Position numbers and translations under genes: made by a program. Below, in pieces: positions 1 through 5,158 of a stretch of DNA of 6,793 nt. This stretch comes from Promethearchaeota archaeon. Lineage in GTDB: Archaea; Asgardarchaeota; Lokiarchaeia; Sigynarchaeales; SOKP01. The stretch is from NCBI GenBank assembly GCA_019894655.1, contig JAGXNZ010000141.1, positions 1 through 6,793 on the forward strand, written 5' to 3'. The notes beneath the pieces are model-generated. The model worked only from the letters and a program-made list of their open reading frames with translations. It was not told where the DNA came from and did no database searches. Every line of letters begins with the position of its first letter. Within the stretch, counting starts at the first letter, position 1.

Positions 1-536
1 AACCAGTTGGAACAGATACAGTAGTTACGATGGAAGTTCATATGGTAGTTCTATCGCCAGCATCGCTCCCCTCTAAGGGTACCGTAGAAATTGCTCGCGT
101 GATGAATATGGAGAAAAGTCCTGATGGATTTTTAAAAGAATATCACGCTCGATTAGATCCAATTAGCACAAAAACCATGGGGATATACATCGCGGGCTCG
201 GCTCAAGGACAGAAAGAAATCGATAAAGCGGTAAGTCAAGCAAGAGGTGCTGCATCTGCTGCCAGTATTCCTATGGGCAGAGGCGAGCATACAATGGAAT
301 TAATTCGGGCTACTCCTATTGATGAGAGATGTGCGAAATGCTATAAATGCATTGAGATCTGTCCATATTCCGCAATTTCTGTAAATGAAGAAGGGCACTT
401 AGAAGTTGATATCATTAAATGTCGTGGTTGCGGTTCTTGTACAGCAATCTGTCCATCGAAGGCAATTGAGTTGACTTACTTTAGAGACGATCAATATATG
501 GCATTAATTAACGAATTACTTCCAATAGAGGAATAG
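1..536 (+). CDS. hdrA: HdrA-like CoB-CoM heterodisulfide reductase iron-sulfur subunit A, C-terminal part (5' end outside window)
   Basis: This is the C-terminal end of HdrA, the FAD- and Fe-S-containing subunit that performs flavin-based electron bifurcation in the cytoplasm. The reading frame is open from base 3, so the ATG codons at 30 and 42 are internal and the true start lies upstream of the window; 177 residues are visible. The first part matches the end of the thioredoxin-reductase-like FAD domain (VVLSPASLPS, then GIYIAGSAQG with the following KEIDKAVSQARGAA, the usual 'AGxAQGPKDIPxSVxQAxAAA' block). Two [4Fe-4S] motifs follow: CAKCYKCIEICP from nt 330 and CRGCGSCTAICP from nt 420, all eight cysteines present, and the protein ends about 27 residues later as HdrA normally does. 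The stop (534-536) is 13 bases before mvhD, the common hdrA-mvhD pairing. Methanogen HdrA can itself carry Sec, but in the part lost here. The heterodisulfide substrate is not implied; HdrA also occurs in non-methanogens. Confidence 0.92.
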   Translation, partial: PVGTDTVVTMEVHMVVLSPASLPSKGTVEIARVMNMEKSPDGFLKEYHARLDPISTKTMGIYIAGSAQGQKEIDKAVSQARGAASAASIPMGRGEHTMELIRATPIDERCAKCYKCIEICPYSAISVNEEGHLEVDIIKCRGCGSCTAICPSKAIELTYFRDDQYMALINELLPIEE

Positions 537-542
537 AGAGGT
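536..542 (+). promoter_or_regulatory. Shine-Dalgarno site of mvhD
   Basis: GAGAGGT overlaps the last base of the hdrA stop codon and lies 7 bases before the ATG at 550. GAGGT is a perfect part of the archaeal GGAGGTGA consensus. It fixes the start of the selenoprotein gene, which an ordinary ORF search does not find, and suggests translation from a shared hdrA-mvhD message. Confidence 0.7.
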
Positions 543-549
543 AGTAGAA

Positions 550-996
550 ATGGCAGAAGAACAAGATATTAAAATTATTGCATTTCTATGCTGGAAATGA
601 GGTTACGGTTCCGCTGATATGGCTGGAACTATTCGTGCTCAATATCCAATATCTATCAGAGTAGTTTTAGTTCCATGTACTGGTAGAATTGGTTCAGATA
701 TGGTCATGCGATCTTTTGGTAGAGGAGCTGATGGTGTAATGATTGTTGGATGATACCCTAAAGAATGCGATTACGAGACGGGGAACTATGTTGCTTACCG
801 GCAAGTTGAATATCTAAAAGAAGTTTTGAAATCTATGGGACTCAGTGAAGAACGTTTAATGTTTGGGTATTGTACAGCAGCCGAGGGTCAAAAATTTCAA
901 CAAGAAGCGATAAAATTCGATAAAATCATTCGAGAATTAGGACCTAATCCACTAAAAACCAATGATAGCCCACCAACAAAAAAAATGAAAGCTTAA
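550..996 (+). CDS. mvhD: MvhD/VhuD-type [2Fe-2S] electron-transfer subunit, selenoprotein with two in-frame UGA (Sec) codons
   Basis: MvhD (VhuD in Sec-using methanogens) passes electrons from a hydrogenase or dehydrogenase to HdrA. Read from ATG 550 to TAA 994-996, the frame gives 148 residues, normal for the family, broken only by TGA at 598-600 (residue 17) and 751-753 (residue 68). Family landmarks continue across both: FLCWKUGYGSADMAG (usual FLCNWCSYGGADxAG), IRAQYP, VPCTGRIGSDMV (usual CSGRxD), GADGVMIVGUYPKECDY (usual GADGVxVxGCHPGDCHY), TGNY, then ERLMFGY and AAEGQKF. Both TGAs fall exactly where the family has cluster-ligand cysteines, so they are read as Sec, not stops. Remaining ligand candidates are C14, C43 and C73. 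Conservation between and after the TGAs argues against a pseudogene, and Trp is coded by TGG in this gene (W15) and its neighbours, so TGA is not simply a Trp codon. A SECIS-like stem-loop starts 7 bases after the stop. The last 12 or so residues form a Lys/Pro-rich tail. Confidence 0.93.
598..600 (+). other. Selenocysteine codon UGA, MvhD residue 17
   Basis: In-frame TGA at the second position of the CxxC pair (C14-W-K-U17). The sequence continues as GYGSADMAG, matching the family's SYGGADxAG, so translation must proceed through it to make a functional protein. Confidence 0.9.
751..753 (+). other. Selenocysteine codon UGA, MvhD residue 68
   Basis: In-frame TGA at the first position of the C-x4-C pair (U68-YPKE-C73; family GCHPGDC). 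It is preceded by GADGVMIVG and followed by DYETGNY, both conserved MvhD blocks. Confidence 0.9.
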
Positions 997-1002
997 AAAA
1001 AA

Positions 1003-1075
1003 ATGTGTTAACTGATGAAGCTGAGTTAAAAAAACGAGAACTCAGTTGAAGAGATGGGAGCACCATGTAACACAT
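1003..1075 (+). promoter_or_regulatory. Putative SECIS element (eukaryotic-like) in the mvhD 3' UTR
   Basis: A selenocysteine insertion element would direct the SelB-type elongation factor to recode both UGAs. Seen directly: an 8-bp perfect outer helix (ATGTGTTA 1003-1010 with TAACACAT 1068-1075); an inner 9-bp helix with one G-U pair (1019-1027 with 1039-1047); and an 11-base apical loop starting with seven A's (1028-1038). At the base of the inner helix ATGA (1015-1018) faces TGAA (1047-1050), giving tandem G-A pairs (G1017-A1049, A1018-G1048), the kink-turn core of eukaryotic SECIS. The spacing from ATGA to the loop A's is about 9 bases, slightly shorter than the usual eukaryotic spacing. 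Lokiarchaeota selenoprotein genes are reported to have 3' UTR SECIS of this kind. The 3' arm has an extra 17 bases that may form a small side hairpin (1054-1066). Confidence 0.82.
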
Positions 1076-1108
1076 AAAAATAATTTCAAAAAGTATCAGT
1101 AAAAGTTA

Positions 1109-1150
1109 TGTTTAAAATATAAAAAATATAGTTTTTAAAAAAAAAAAAAA
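1109..1150 (+). promoter_or_regulatory. AT-rich tract with TATA-like sequence upstream of the FdhB-like gene
   Basis: The 101 bases between the SECIS and ATG 1177 hold TTTAAAATATAAAAAATATA (1111-1130), a plausible TATA region, then T5 followed by a run of 14 A's (1137-1150). A TATA box near 1120-1130 would start transcription around 1150, giving a leader of about 25 bases. No long T-run terminator is seen on the + strand after the SECIS, so read-through from mvhD is also possible. Support is composition and position only. Confidence 0.35.
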
Positions 1151-1176
1151 TCTTTATTAGTTTGAGTTGGAATAAC

Positions 1177-2316
1177 ATGGATGCAATAGATGAATATTTA
1201 ATTAAGATTGAAGATTTTCCTAAGTTATTAGCTACGCTTTTGCAAGAAAAAGTCGTGGATAAGATAATTGGAGCAGAATTGAAGGTAGATAAGAAGTCCG
1301 GAGCTATAGATAGGTTTACTGTATCTCCTGTACTCGTAGAAAAACCAGAAGATCTTGTTACTTTTCCCTTAACGAACCTAATTGCATATGGATATGCGAG
1401 AACGGATACTGCTGCGAAATTCTTACATAAATCAGTTGATGGGGCTAAGAATGAAAAAGTAGGAGTTATTGCTCGTCCTTGTGATGCTCGGGGAATAATC
1501 GAGTTAGCAAAGATTAGACAAATCAACATGGATAACCTTTTTATTGTTGGCTTTGAGGATAGAGGGATGGTAATAAATGCTTCGCGTGAATTGAAGAAAG
1601 TAGAAGGACTCGATTTAACTAAAGTAGTTAAAGAAAAAGTCGGCGAAAATGGATTAATTCTTAAATTTGAAGATGGTAGCATTAAAGAAGTTGGATTAGA
1701 TATAGCAGAGAATTGTTCGCGTTGTAATAGGAAAGTTCCTGTTGTTGCTGATATAAGTGTTAGCGATCTTGTATTACCCATTGATTCAGACGAAATTGTC
1801 CTTAAAGTTTTCTCAGATAAAGGTGCAGATCTCGTAGAAAAATCAAAGATCAACAAAAAACCATTACCGGAGGAAATGAAAACAAAACACATCGAGGTTC
1901 TAAAAAAAATTAAAGATACTGCTTTAGCAAAGAGAGCAAAAGATTTAGAAGAATGGGATAAGCTTTCTCAAGAAGAAAAGTTGGAAAGCTTCCAGAAATG
2001 TACAATGTGCAACATATGCATTCGAGGATGTCCTGTATGCTACTGCGTTGACTGTATTTTAATGAAAAAGAGGAAAGAAAAGATTATCAACAAGGAATCT
2101 TATCAATTAACGAGAATTGCACATGTCGCAGATCGGTGCGTTGAATGCGGTAATTGCGATAATAATTGCCCACAACACCTACCTCTTTCGTTGTATTTTC
2201 AATCTTTAAACGAATCCTTTAAGGAAAAATTTGGTTATAGCGCTGGTGAGAGTCTAGAAGATATACCATTTAGGTCTGGCAAAGCAATTAGCCAAATGGA
2301 ATTAGAAAAAACTTAA
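1177..2316 (+). CDS. FrhB/FdhB-like iron-sulfur flavoprotein (coenzyme F420 hydrogenase/dehydrogenase beta-subunit family)
   Basis: A cytoplasmic electron-transfer protein of the FrhB/FdhB family, whose members use FAD, Fe-S clusters and often F420 to link dehydrogenases to other carriers. I start it at ATG 1177 (379 aa, MDAIDEYL); an in-frame TTG at 1162 would add five residues, and neither start has a clear Shine-Dalgarno site. The N-terminal half carries the family signature VIARPCDARG (Cys 102) and GFEDRG, then ENCSRC (Cys 180, 183). The C-terminal part is a cysteine-rich ferredoxin region: seven Cys within 19 residues (275, 278, 281, 285, 288, 290, 293) in the pattern CxxCxxCxxxCPxCxCxxC, then a full [4Fe-4S] motif CVECGNCDNNCP (321, 324, 327, 331). 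No signal peptide or membrane segment is seen. Its place after hdrA-mvhD suggests it gives electrons to, or takes them from, MvhD-HdrA, as FdhB does in formate-linked Hdr complexes. No catalytic formate dehydrogenase subunit is visible, so the donor (formate, F420H2, NADH or other) cannot be named. Confidence 0.85.
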   Translation: MDAIDEYLIKIEDFPKLLATLLQEKVVDKIIGAELKVDKKSGAIDRFTVSPVLVEKPEDLVTFPLTNLIAYGYARTDTAAKFLHKSVDGAKNEKVGVIARPCDARGIIELAKIRQINMDNLFIVGFEDRGMVINASRELKKVEGLDLTKVVKEKVGENGLILKFEDGSIKEVGLDIAENCSRCNRKVPVVADISVSDLVLPIDSDEIVLKVFSDKGADLVEKSKINKKPLPEEMKTKHIEVLKKIKDTALAKRAKDLEEWDKLSQEEKLESFQKCTMCNICIRGCPVCYCVDCILMKKRKEKIINKESYQLTRIAHVADRCVECGNCDNNCPQHLPLSLYFQSLNESFKEKFGYSAGESLEDIPFRSGKAISQMELEKT

Positions 2317-2369
2317 TTCTAATTTGGTAAAAAAGTTTAGATATAAATTCTTAAAAATACAAAAAAATA

Positions 2370-2383
2370 TTTTTAATTAAAAA
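2370..2383 (+). promoter_or_regulatory. Palindromic TATA-like element upstream of the polyferredoxin gene
   Basis: TTTTTAATTAAAAA is a perfect 14-bp palindrome ending 23 bases before ATG 2407. The same 14 bases occur upstream of the GAPDH gene (5114-5127). It may act as a TATA box, which would leave almost no leader, or simply be AT-rich spacer. The 90-base gap before this gene has no terminator-like T-run, so co-transcription with the FdhB-like gene is equally possible. Confidence 0.35.
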
Positions 2384-2406
2384 AAGAAAAAGAAAAGTGA
2401 AGGATT

Positions 2407-3174
2407 ATGTCGTTACCAGCTAAGAAAACAATCGAGATTGACGAGAATATTACTCATTATGTTTATAAAATGCTCTCACATGAAAGTATCCTTAAATACG
2501 ACGGAAGTAAATGTATTGAGTGCGGATTTTGTCATAGAGTTTGTCCTGTAACTATTTCTATTTACGACGAACCATTAAAAAGAACAGCTATTGGAACTCC
2601 AGAAGAAATGAGAATCGAATCAGACAAGAAGATTGTCGTAGATACTGAAAAATGTATTTGGTGCGGCAGTTGTACCTGGATTTGCCCTGGATATACCCTA
2701 GAGTTGCTAATCAACGGAGAAAATAAGATATTGCTAGTTGAAAATGGTAGTCTTGCTGAATTTGAAGAAGAAGTCCGAACATTAGAGAATAATCAAAAGG
2801 TCCGTAAAGTCGTTGGTGGCTCAATTAAATTCAATTGCAACGAGAAAGACACAAAAGTTATAGACAAATTTACAGAAGAATGTGCGGTCGATGCAATGTC
2901 GAGGAAAGGAAATGACATAGCAGTGGATATAGACAAATGTATTCTTTGTTTCAAATGTTCTGAAGCTTCAAAGAGTTACGATAATATTACCGTTGATATT
3001 CACAGAGATAAATTCATGAAAGTTAAAGGCAACCCTTCTTCCGTGTGGAATGGCATTATGTTGCGCGTTCTTGGGAAAGAGGGAAAAATTAAAGGAATTA
3101 TGAGTCGTAGCCAAAATAAACTTGCTGATTCTGTCATGCGTTTATTAGGTAGGGAATCTAGCGAAGAGATATAA
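2407..3174 (+). CDS. Polyferredoxin-like 4Fe-4S protein (two full cluster motifs plus a degenerate ferredoxin domain)
   Basis: A soluble 255-aa iron-sulfur protein, probably an electron wire for the HdrA/MvhD/FdhB-like module. The first ferredoxin domain has two complete motifs, CIECGFCHRVCP (Cys 36, 39, 42, 46) and CIWCGSCTWICP (83, 86, 89, 93), separated by an insert of about 37 residues. After a linker with acidic stretches (about 111-135), a second ferredoxin-like domain (140-200) is reduced: motif one keeps C144 and the last cysteine (C159, in CAVDAM), while motif two is CILCFKC (178, 181, 184) with Ser188 where the fourth Cys is expected. In the ferredoxin fold these three plus C159 are the ligands of one cluster, so I infer three clusters in all. 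The C-terminal ~55 residues are basic with no recognised domain. AAGGA lies 2 bases before ATG 2407, close for a Shine-Dalgarno. There is no signal peptide. The exact family and partner are not identified. Confidence 0.8.
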   Translation: MSLPAKKTIEIDENITHYVYKMLSHESILKYDGSKCIECGFCHRVCPVTISIYDEPLKRTAIGTPEEMRIESDKKIVVDTEKCIWCGSCTWICPGYTLELLINGENKILLVENGSLAEFEEEVRTLENNQKVRKVVGGSIKFNCNEKDTKVIDKFTEECAVDAMSRKGNDIAVDIDKCILCFKCSEASKSYDNITVDIHRDKFMKVKGNPSSVWNGIMLRVLGKEGKIKGIMSRSQNKLADSVMRLLGRESSEEI

Positions 3175-3178
3175 TTAA

Positions 3179-3204
3179 ATCTCCTTATTTTTATCTTATT
3201 TTTT
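3179..3204 (+). terminator. T-rich archaeal terminator after the polyferredoxin gene
   Basis: Directly after the stop codon, a pyrimidine-rich stretch holds T5 (3188-3192) and T6 (3199-3204) without a GC-rich hairpin, the usual form of archaeal intrinsic termination. It marks the likely end of the hdrA-mvhD-FdhB-like-polyferredoxin unit. Confidence 0.55.
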
Positions 3205-3247
3205 AAAAGAAAAGGTTTTAAGCTAACTATTTTTAAGAGTGCATAAT

Positions 3248-3709
3248 ATGCAAAATATTATTCATATTGAAATAGAATTAAGCTTTGGGATATCTGAAGC
3301 TTTTAAATACTTCACAGTTAACGAACAGTTAGAGTCATGGCTACCAGAAAAAGCTGAGGTTGAACCGAAAGTCGGTGGTAAATATGAGCTTTTCTGGGCC
3401 CCAGAAAATAGGGAAATAAACAGCACTATCGGTTGTAAGGTTACTAGCATCGAAAAGGACAGGTTTGTATCTTTTGAATGGAAAGGTCCAGAGCAATTCC
3501 AGAATTTTATGAATTTTACTGATCCTTTGACTCACGTAATTGTAGTCTTTTCTTCTAGTCGTGCTGATGAGAGCAAAACGACAGTCAACCTATTTCATAC
3601 CGGGTGGAGAAATGATCCTGAGTGGAAGAAAGCCCGCGATTATTTTGAAAAAGCCTGGTTTGGAGCCTTGAATGGATTGAAAGAAAAATTAGGTAATCTA
3701 TCAGAGTAA
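3248..3709 (+). CDS. SRPBCC (START/Bet v1-like) domain protein, AHSA1-like
   Basis: A 153-aa single-domain protein of the SRPBCC superfamily, whose helix-grip fold forms a hydrophobic ligand pocket. Visible signs are the opening strand IIHIEIELSFGISEAFKYFT, the early block ESWLPEKAEVEPKVGGKYEL (AHSA1 proteins typically have 'WxxP..aexdxrvGGxyrl' here), the middle TSIEKDRFVSFEW strand, a strand ending in VNLFHTGW, and a C-terminal helix WKKARDYFEKAWFGALNGLKEKL. These are close to the AHSA1/YndB-like group. The ligand and role are unknown; many such proteins are annotated only by fold. ATG 3248 is preferred; a GTG at 3239 in the same frame would add three residues (MHN). The gene follows a terminator and appears to be a separate transcript, ending 40 bases from the convergent M20 peptidase gene. 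No signal peptide is seen. Confidence 0.82.
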   Translation: MQNIIHIEIELSFGISEAFKYFTVNEQLESWLPEKAEVEPKVGGKYELFWAPENREINSTIGCKVTSIEKDRFVSFEWKGPEQFQNFMNFTDPLTHVIVVFSSSRADESKTTVNLFHTGWRNDPEWKKARDYFEKAWFGALNGLKEKLGNLSE

Positions 3710-3725
3710 TCTTCAATTGATACTC

Positions 3726-3742
3726 AAAAAAAGTAAAAAAAA
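3726..3742 (-). terminator. T-rich terminator of the M20 peptidase gene
   Basis: On the minus strand, eight T's (3742-3735) and seven T's (3732-3726) start 8 bases past the peptidase stop codon. It lies in the 40-base gap between convergent genes. On the plus strand the same bases are A-runs, so it should serve only the minus-strand gene. Confidence 0.55.
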
Positions 3743-3749
3743 TTGGAAA

Positions 3750-4982
3750 TTAAGAAAGATAATGTAATGCCGTTAAGGCGAATAATTTTGTGGTATTAAT
3801 CAGATCTTCAATGTACACGAACTCATCTGCCGAATGAATGTTGTTATCTAACCGAGACGAACCAATTAAAATTGTTTCAATGCCTCGCTCTTGGAACCAG
3901 TGTGCGTCGGTGGAAGGCATAACCAATTTTAATTCTCTTTCTTCTTTAAAAACGCTTTTAGCAGCTTTCTTAGCTGCAATCGCGATATCAGATGTTTCAT
4001 TTATTACAACAGGTTCCATCGCAATGGGAATTTGAACAGAGATATCTAAATCGGGATCCTTCTTTTTAAAATCTTCAACATAATCCAATATCTTTTTCTT
4101 AACGCTTTCGATGTCTTGTTCTGGAATAGTATTAATGCTGCAATGTAGGAAACATTTATCTGGAACAGTTGTTATTTTATTTCCACCATGAATTTCAGCT
4201 AGATTAACGCTACTCACTGAAGAACACCAACCATCGGGTAATGGATATTTCGTTTCTTTCTTCAAAAATTCCATCTTTAGTTCTAATAAGAAATTCATAA
4301 TCTTCACCATGCGTTCGATCGTGTTAATGCCCGATTGTTCGTTGCGATATGGTTCTGGTAAATCCGGAAACCCTAGACCATGAGCCTGTTTTCCATTAAT
4401 AATAAAAGTAATATACATTGTCCCACCAGTATAACCGAATGGATAATCAGGAGGAGAATCTCCTAACAAACATGCGTCTCCTTTAACAAACCCTTCATTC
4501 AGTAGATATTCAGCTCCTCTTAACCCACCAGTTTCTTCATCACCCACAGCAGTTAAAATAAGATTACCTTTAAGATTTACGCCAGCATCAAGTAGTGCTT
4601 TGGTCGCAAAAATTTCTGCAGTTACGCTCGATTTATCATCCGAAGCACCTCTTCCGTATATCTTATCTCCGTCAATCTCGCCACCAAATGGGTTCCTTGT
4701 CCATTTTTTAAAAGCTTCTACAGTGTCGTAATGACCGTTGAAGATTAGAGTTTTTCCTTCGCTAATATTTAGTTCTCCTATAACATTATTGCGCTTAATC
4801 TGAGTCTTTAACCCAAGTTCTTTCATTTTATTCTCCGTAAATTTCGCAACAGCTTTATACTTAGAAGGAGGATTCTCGGAAGGTATTTGAATTATCTGCT
4901 GATGAAATTTTATAATTTCGTCTCTCATGCTATCGATTTTCTCTAATATACTATCTTCTAATCCTTTCATAAATGTATTCAC
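3750..4982 (-). CDS. M20 family metallopeptidase (ArgE/DapE/carboxypeptidase-like)
   Basis: A cytoplasmic di-zinc hydrolase of the M20 family that cleaves an amide bond in a peptide or acylated amino acid. The 410-aa frame (GTG 4982; an ATG at 4970 gives 406 aa) is full length. The metal and catalytic residues are in order: His84 and Asp86 in NGHYDTV, bridging Asp115 in GRGASDDKSS, the Glu149-Glu150 pair in GDEETGG (149 general base, 150 ligand), Asp175 in LLGDSP, and His383 in NIHSADEF. The dimerisation (lid) domain occupies about 185-300 and carries the usual GKQAHG histidine (201). PSTDAHWFQERGIET matches the typical 'TDARxFxxxGIPT' block. It is intact by every motif. Substrate cannot be assigned: ArgE, DapE, LysK and broad dipeptidases share these features, and no biosynthetic neighbours help. 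It is transcribed alone, divergent from GAPDH. No Shine-Dalgarno is visible; a TATA-like repeat at 5001-5015 suggests a leaderless or short-leader message, which would fit the GTG start. Confidence 0.88.
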   Translation of the reverse strand: MNTFMKGLEDSILEKIDSMRDEIIKFHQQIIQIPSENPPSKYKAVAKFTENKMKELGLKTQIKRNNVIGELNISEGKTLIFNGHYDTVEAFKKWTRNPFGGEIDGDKIYGRGASDDKSSVTAEIFATKALLDAGVNLKGNLILTAVGDEETGGLRGAEYLLNEGFVKGDACLLGDSPPDYPFGYTGGTMYITFIINGKQAHGLGFPDLPEPYRNEQSGINTIERMVKIMNFLLELKMEFLKKETKYPLPDGWCSSVSSVNLAEIHGGNKITTVPDKCFLHCSINTIPEQDIESVKKKILDYVEDFKKKDPDLDISVQIPIAMEPVVINETSDIAIAAKKAAKSVFKEERELKLVMPSTDAHWFQERGIETILIGSSRLDNNIHSADEFVYIEDLINTTKLFALTALHYLS

Positions 4983-4997
4983 AAATCTAATGATTAA

Positions 4998-5015
4998 ATT
5001 ATATTATATTATATT
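4998..5015 (-). promoter_or_regulatory. TATA-like tandem repeat, promoter of the M20 peptidase gene
   Basis: Three copies of ATATT (5001-5015), preceded by ATT, read as AATATAATATAATATAAT on the minus strand. Centred about 25 bases upstream of the GTG at 4982 and 37 upstream of the ATG at 4970, it is where an archaeal TATA box would stand for a leaderless or short-leader message. Confidence 0.5.
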
Positions 5016-5111
5016 CAAAACTTATTAAATGTTGTAAAGGATAAGACTTCGTAAAAATACACAATACAAAAAACTAAAAAATTAAAAAACTAACGAACAC
5101 ATAATTACTTA

Positions 5112-5129
5112 TCTTTTTAATTAAAAAGA
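5112..5129 (+). promoter_or_regulatory. 18-bp perfect palindrome upstream of gap (promoter or operator candidate)
   Basis: TCTTTTTAATTAAAAAGA is perfectly self-complementary over 18 bases and ends 29 bases before the GAPDH ATG, where the TATA box is expected. The inner 14 bases also occur at 2370-2383. It may be the TATA element, or a dimeric regulator site overlapping it. The rest of the 176-base divergent intergenic region (4983-5158) is A-rich with no other structure seen. Confidence 0.45.
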
Positions 5130-5158
5130 ACTCGAATGAATAATTAAAGTGAAAATAA

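Noticed and set aside
598..753. TGA reassigned to tryptophan
   Set aside because: Trp is written TGG in this gene and its neighbours, the other genes contain no in-frame TGA, and the MvhD family has Cys, not Trp, at both places.
550..996. mvhD as a pseudogene with two nonsense mutations
   Set aside because: Homology is unbroken between and after the TGAs, both fall on cluster-ligand Cys positions, no frameshift is seen, a good Shine-Dalgarno precedes the gene and a SECIS-like element follows it.
1137..1150. Poly-A run as a terminator or frameshift signal
   Set aside because: On the + strand it is A, not T, so it does not terminate the mvhD transcript; it lies between genes, so no frameshift is involved.
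1162..1176. TTG at 1162 as the start of the FdhB-like protein
   Set aside because: It adds only five residues (MSWNN) with no Shine-Dalgarno; ATG 1177 is the simpler choice, though TTG cannot be excluded.
1086..1892. Long minus-strand frame of 268 aa
   Set aside because: It lies opposite the FdhB-like gene, is Ser/Thr/Phe-rich as expected for an antisense shadow, and shows no recognisable domain.
3239..3247. GTG at 3239 as the start of the SRPBCC protein
   Set aside because: ATG 3248 is three codons downstream, with AAGAGTG 6 bases before it, and the domain begins right after it.
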